Assembly (NCBI GenBank): GCA_002720935.1
Contig: PBIV01000015.1
Span: 4,915-39,562 of the forward strand
Length of the DNA stretch: 34,648 bases
Reading direction: 5' to 3'
Source: Rickettsiales bacterium
Lineage (GTDB): Bacteria; Pseudomonadota; Alphaproteobacteria; Micavibrionales; GCA-2720935
A program made the position numbers and the translations under genes. The notes beneath the pieces are model-generated. The model was not told the origin of the DNA and searched no databases. It saw only the letters and a program-made list of their open reading frames with translations. Below are positions 32,681 to 34,648 of this stretch, piece by piece. Position 1 is the first letter of the stretch; each line of letters starts with the position of its first letter.

Positions 32681-33673
32681 ATGAAAGACAAAAGCAAGAT
32701 CGCTAATGTTTCAGATGATCGGCCTCACATACCAGTGATGCTTGATGAGGTTCTTGATACCCTTAATATAGAAGATAAAAAAACTTACGTGGATTGCACC
32801 TTTGGCAATGGTGGCTATACAAAAGCTATTTTGGATCAAGCAGACTGCTTTGTTTATTCAATTGATCGTGACCCCAATGTCAAACCACAAGTCAATGCGA
32901 TTGAGGAAGACTATCCAAACCGCTTTACCTTCCTAGAAGGCACATTTGGCAATATTAAAAATTTATTAGCCGAAAAAAATATTACAAAGATCGACGGTAT
33001 GGTTTTAGATATCGGTGTTTCTTCCATGCAATTGGATGAGGCAGAGCGTGGATTTTCTTTTAGAAAAGATGGCCCTTTAGATATGCGTATGGGACAATCA
33101 GGTTTAAGCGCCGCAGATATTGTAAACACAATGCCCGAAGAAGAGCTTGCCAATTTAATTTACAAATACGGCGAAGAACATAAATCACGCCACATTGCAA
33201 AAAAGATTGTTGAGCGTAGGGCCGAGACACCATTTAAGACAACTCTGGATTTAGCGACGACCGTTCAATCCTGCTTCCCGAAATTTACCAAAAGTAAGAT
33301 TGACCCTGCGACCAAGACATTCCAAGCGTTGCGTATTGCCGTTAATGATGAGCTGGGCGAGTTAGAACGCGCGCTTGAGGCCTCAATAGACCTTCTCAAT
33401 GAGAATGGGCGTTTGGTTGTTGTAACCTTCCATTCTTTGGAAGATGGCATTGTAAAATCATTTTTGACAAAAAATGCGCTTCCCAAACGCAAACAAAACA
33501 AATATGCTGAATATAGTCATCATGACGAAGAGCAAGATGATCCCACCGATAAATTTTTTAAAGTTATTCAGAAAAAACCACTTAGCGCTTCGGATAAAGA
33601 GCAAAAGTCTAATCCTCGATCGAGGTCTGCAAAATTGCGTTATGCCACACGCAATGGTAATCCAAGCAATTAA
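32681..33673 (+). CDS. rsmH: 16S rRNA (cytosine-1402-N4)-methyltransferase RsmH
   Basis: SAM-dependent methyltransferase that modifies C1402 of 16S rRNA (older name MraW). It has 330 residues. Motifs: HIPVMLDEVLDTL at the N-terminus, VDCTFGNGGYTKAIL for SAM binding, DGMVLDIGVSSMQLDEAERG, GFSFRKDGPLDMRM, then the inserted helical domain with TFQALRIAVNDELGEL, and VVVTFHSLEDGIVKSF. The C-terminal NPRSRSAKLRYA is typical. It has no strong ribosome-binding site and is probably translated by coupling to mraZ. Confidence 0.97.
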   Translation: MKDKSKIANVSDDRPHIPVMLDEVLDTLNIEDKKTYVDCTFGNGGYTKAILDQADCFVYSIDRDPNVKPQVNAIEEDYPNRFTFLEGTFGNIKNLLAEKNITKIDGMVLDIGVSSMQLDEAERGFSFRKDGPLDMRMGQSGLSAADIVNTMPEEELANLIYKYGEEHKSRHIAKKIVERRAETPFKTTLDLATTVQSCFPKFTKSKIDPATKTFQALRIAVNDELGELERALEASIDLLNENGRLVVVTFHSLEDGIVKSFLTKNALPKRKQNKYAEYSHHDEEQDDPTDKFFKVIQKKPLSASDKEQKSNPRSRSAKLRYATRNGNPSN

Positions 33674-33688
33674 AAAGAGAGGTAAGAG

Positions 33689-34234
33689 ATGATTAAAGAA
33701 AAAAAGCAACTTGATACCTATATGAAACTATTTTGGGTAAGCGCCATTGTCATTTGTGGTGCAATTGCTTTTTATGTCAGTCTTGAGGCGCGCCACACTT
33801 TAGAAAAATTAGGCCGCACCAATGCTTTAATCGAAGAAGAAAAGCGCAATATTGATATTTTAAAATCTGAATATGCCTATCTATCACGCCCAGAGCATTT
33901 AGAAAATCTAATCAAAAAAGATAAATCAAACAGCTATCAAACTGCTTCTTTTGATCAGTTTAAAACGTTAAAAGATTTCCCGATTACGCACGAGATTGAG
34001 CCTTTAGCGATTTTTTCTGAAACGATCGCAAGCACATCAAATATTGAGAACTTAGATGTCGAGAAAGCCGAAAAAAGAGCGTTGATCATGAGCAACTTCA
34101 TTCCAAAGAAAAAACCAATTTATATCCAAGTTGAGCCAACAAAAGCTAAAAATAATGTCTCTGCAGCACAAAATAAGCCAGCGGATACATCATCCGAATT
34201 TTTAAATCTTCTTGGTGGTTTAACAAGCAATTAA
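33689..34234 (+). CDS. ftsL: Cell division protein FtsL-like
   Basis: Bitopic division protein expected to form a complex with FtsB and FtsQ and recruit FtsW and FtsI. A short cytoplasmic N-terminus is followed by one membrane helix (about 13-31) and a heptad-like coiled coil (about 33-70) with LEKLGRTNALIEEEKRNIDI and YAYLSRPEHLENLIKK, the latter matching the FtsL pattern. At 181 residues it is longer than E. coli FtsL (121) because of a C-terminal extension of about 90 residues, low in complexity and rich in Lys, Ala and Asn. The call rests on position between rsmH and ftsI plus topology. GAGAGG precedes the start. Confidence 0.85.
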   Translation: MIKEKKQLDTYMKLFWVSAIVICGAIAFYVSLEARHTLEKLGRTNALIEEEKRNIDILKSEYAYLSRPEHLENLIKKDKSNSYQTASFDQFKTLKDFPITHEIEPLAIFSETIASTSNIENLDVEKAEKRALIMSNFIPKKKPIYIQVEPTKAKNNVSAAQNKPADTSSEFLNLLGGLTSN

Positions 34235-34266
34235 GAATAACAAAGGTTAGAAATTTTTGATTTTCA

Positions 34267-34648
34267 ATGCCAATATTAAGACAAAAGAAGAAAGATCCAG
34301 TTAAGCGCGCAAAAGAACGCCTTGTTCTTTTAATCGCTGTTTTTTTTATTGGGTTTAGTGCAATTTCTTTTCGTTTGGCGGACCTTACCCTTGTTAATGT
34401 AACTGAACCTGAAAATATTGAGCTTTCAGAAAAAATCCAAAATATTAAAGAAGACTTTGACGGATTCAGAGCCCCTATTCTGGATTTTAGAAATGAGCCA
34501 TTGGCTTTATCCCTCCCGTTAAAATCGCTTTATGCCGATACAAAATATATTAAAAATCCAAAGCAAGACGCAAAAGAAATTACAAAACTTTTCCCCTCTT
34601 TGGATGAAAAGCGTTTAGAAAAAAAATTAGCCAGCGGTAACCGTTTTG
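34267..34648 (+). CDS. ftsI: Peptidoglycan transpeptidase FtsI/PBP3 (3' end outside window)
   Basis: The first 127 residues of the division-specific class B penicillin-binding protein. A basic N-terminus MPILRQKKKDPVKRAKERL is followed by one membrane helix (about 19-38), LADLTL, and then FRAPILDFRNEPLALSLPL, which corresponds to the RGxIxDRNGxxLA motif that opens the PBP dimerisation domain, with SLYADTKYI after it. The frame is open to the window end, so the transpeptidase domain is not visible. An in-frame TGA at 34258 makes the ATG at 34267 the only possible ATG start. Confidence 0.93.
   Translation, partial: MPILRQKKKDPVKRAKERLVLLIAVFFIGFSAISFRLADLTLVNVTEPENIELSEKIQNIKEDFDGFRAPILDFRNEPLALSLPLKSLYADTKYIKNPKQDAKEITKLFPSLDEKRLEKKLASGNRF

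Overview
The window is about 34.6 kb of AT-rich chromosomal DNA from an alphaproteobacterium that appears free-living and motile. The evidence for that assignment is CtrA and its phosphotransferase ChpT, a CheA with a fused receiver domain, the alphaproteobacterial aa3-oxidase gene order (ctaC-ctaD-ctaB-coxF-ctaG-ctaE-DUF983-surf1-thrC-M16 peptidase-GNAT), and rnpB next to the mraZ/rsmH/ftsL/ftsI cluster. I cannot name a genus. No insertion sequence, prophage, CRISPR array or plasmid function is visible; genes are tightly packed and most gaps are below 300 bases.

Layout. 1-3474: the end of a FliK-like gene, a two-way terminator, ctrA (minus), then divergent fliI-fliJ (plus). 3478-9254: a chemotaxis operon on the minus strand, transcribed cheA-cheW-cheY-cheB-cheR. 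9403-10041: chpT. 10320-10406: tRNA-Leu(UAA). 10617-11375: an SDR oxidoreductase between two dyad structures. 11467-13992: a CinA-like MoaB-fold protein, divergent from map-radC. 14033-18077: a small exported protein, an AI-2E-family permease, purB, yqgE and a small lipoprotein. 18082-27749 (minus): the cytochrome c oxidase structural and assembly genes followed by thrC, an M16 peptidase and a GNAT acetyltransferase. 27964-31213 (plus): a UMF1-type MFS transporter, an asparaginase-like enzyme, an AmpD-type amidase and an uncharacterised helical protein. 31250-31616: rnpB. 31617-32227: a mostly non-coding stretch with one doubtful small ORF. 32228-34648: mraZ-rsmH-ftsL-ftsI (ftsI cut by the window end).

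How the parts work together. The first 10 kb reads as one cell-cycle and motility module. CtrA and ChpT, two of the three proteins of the CckA-ChpT-CtrA phosphorelay, flank the flagellar export ATPase genes and the chemotaxis operon. A perfect TTAA-N7-TTAA CtrA-type box lies in the ctrA/fliI divergent promoter, and a second lies in the gap in front of cheA. No other gene gap I scanned by eye contained one, although TTAA itself is frequent. The central block makes terminal oxidase subunits and their copper/heme assembly factors. It includes a 37-residue CoxF-like membrane protein and a terminator that separates ctaC-ctaD from the assembly genes.

The most useful second looks are the two CtrA boxes, the unusual CheA architecture, the tiny coxF gene, the hairpin that covers the SDR ribosome-binding site, the possibly frameshifted ORF between rnpB and mraZ, and the asparaginase/amidase/transporter cluster. 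I did not find a clearly new biological system.
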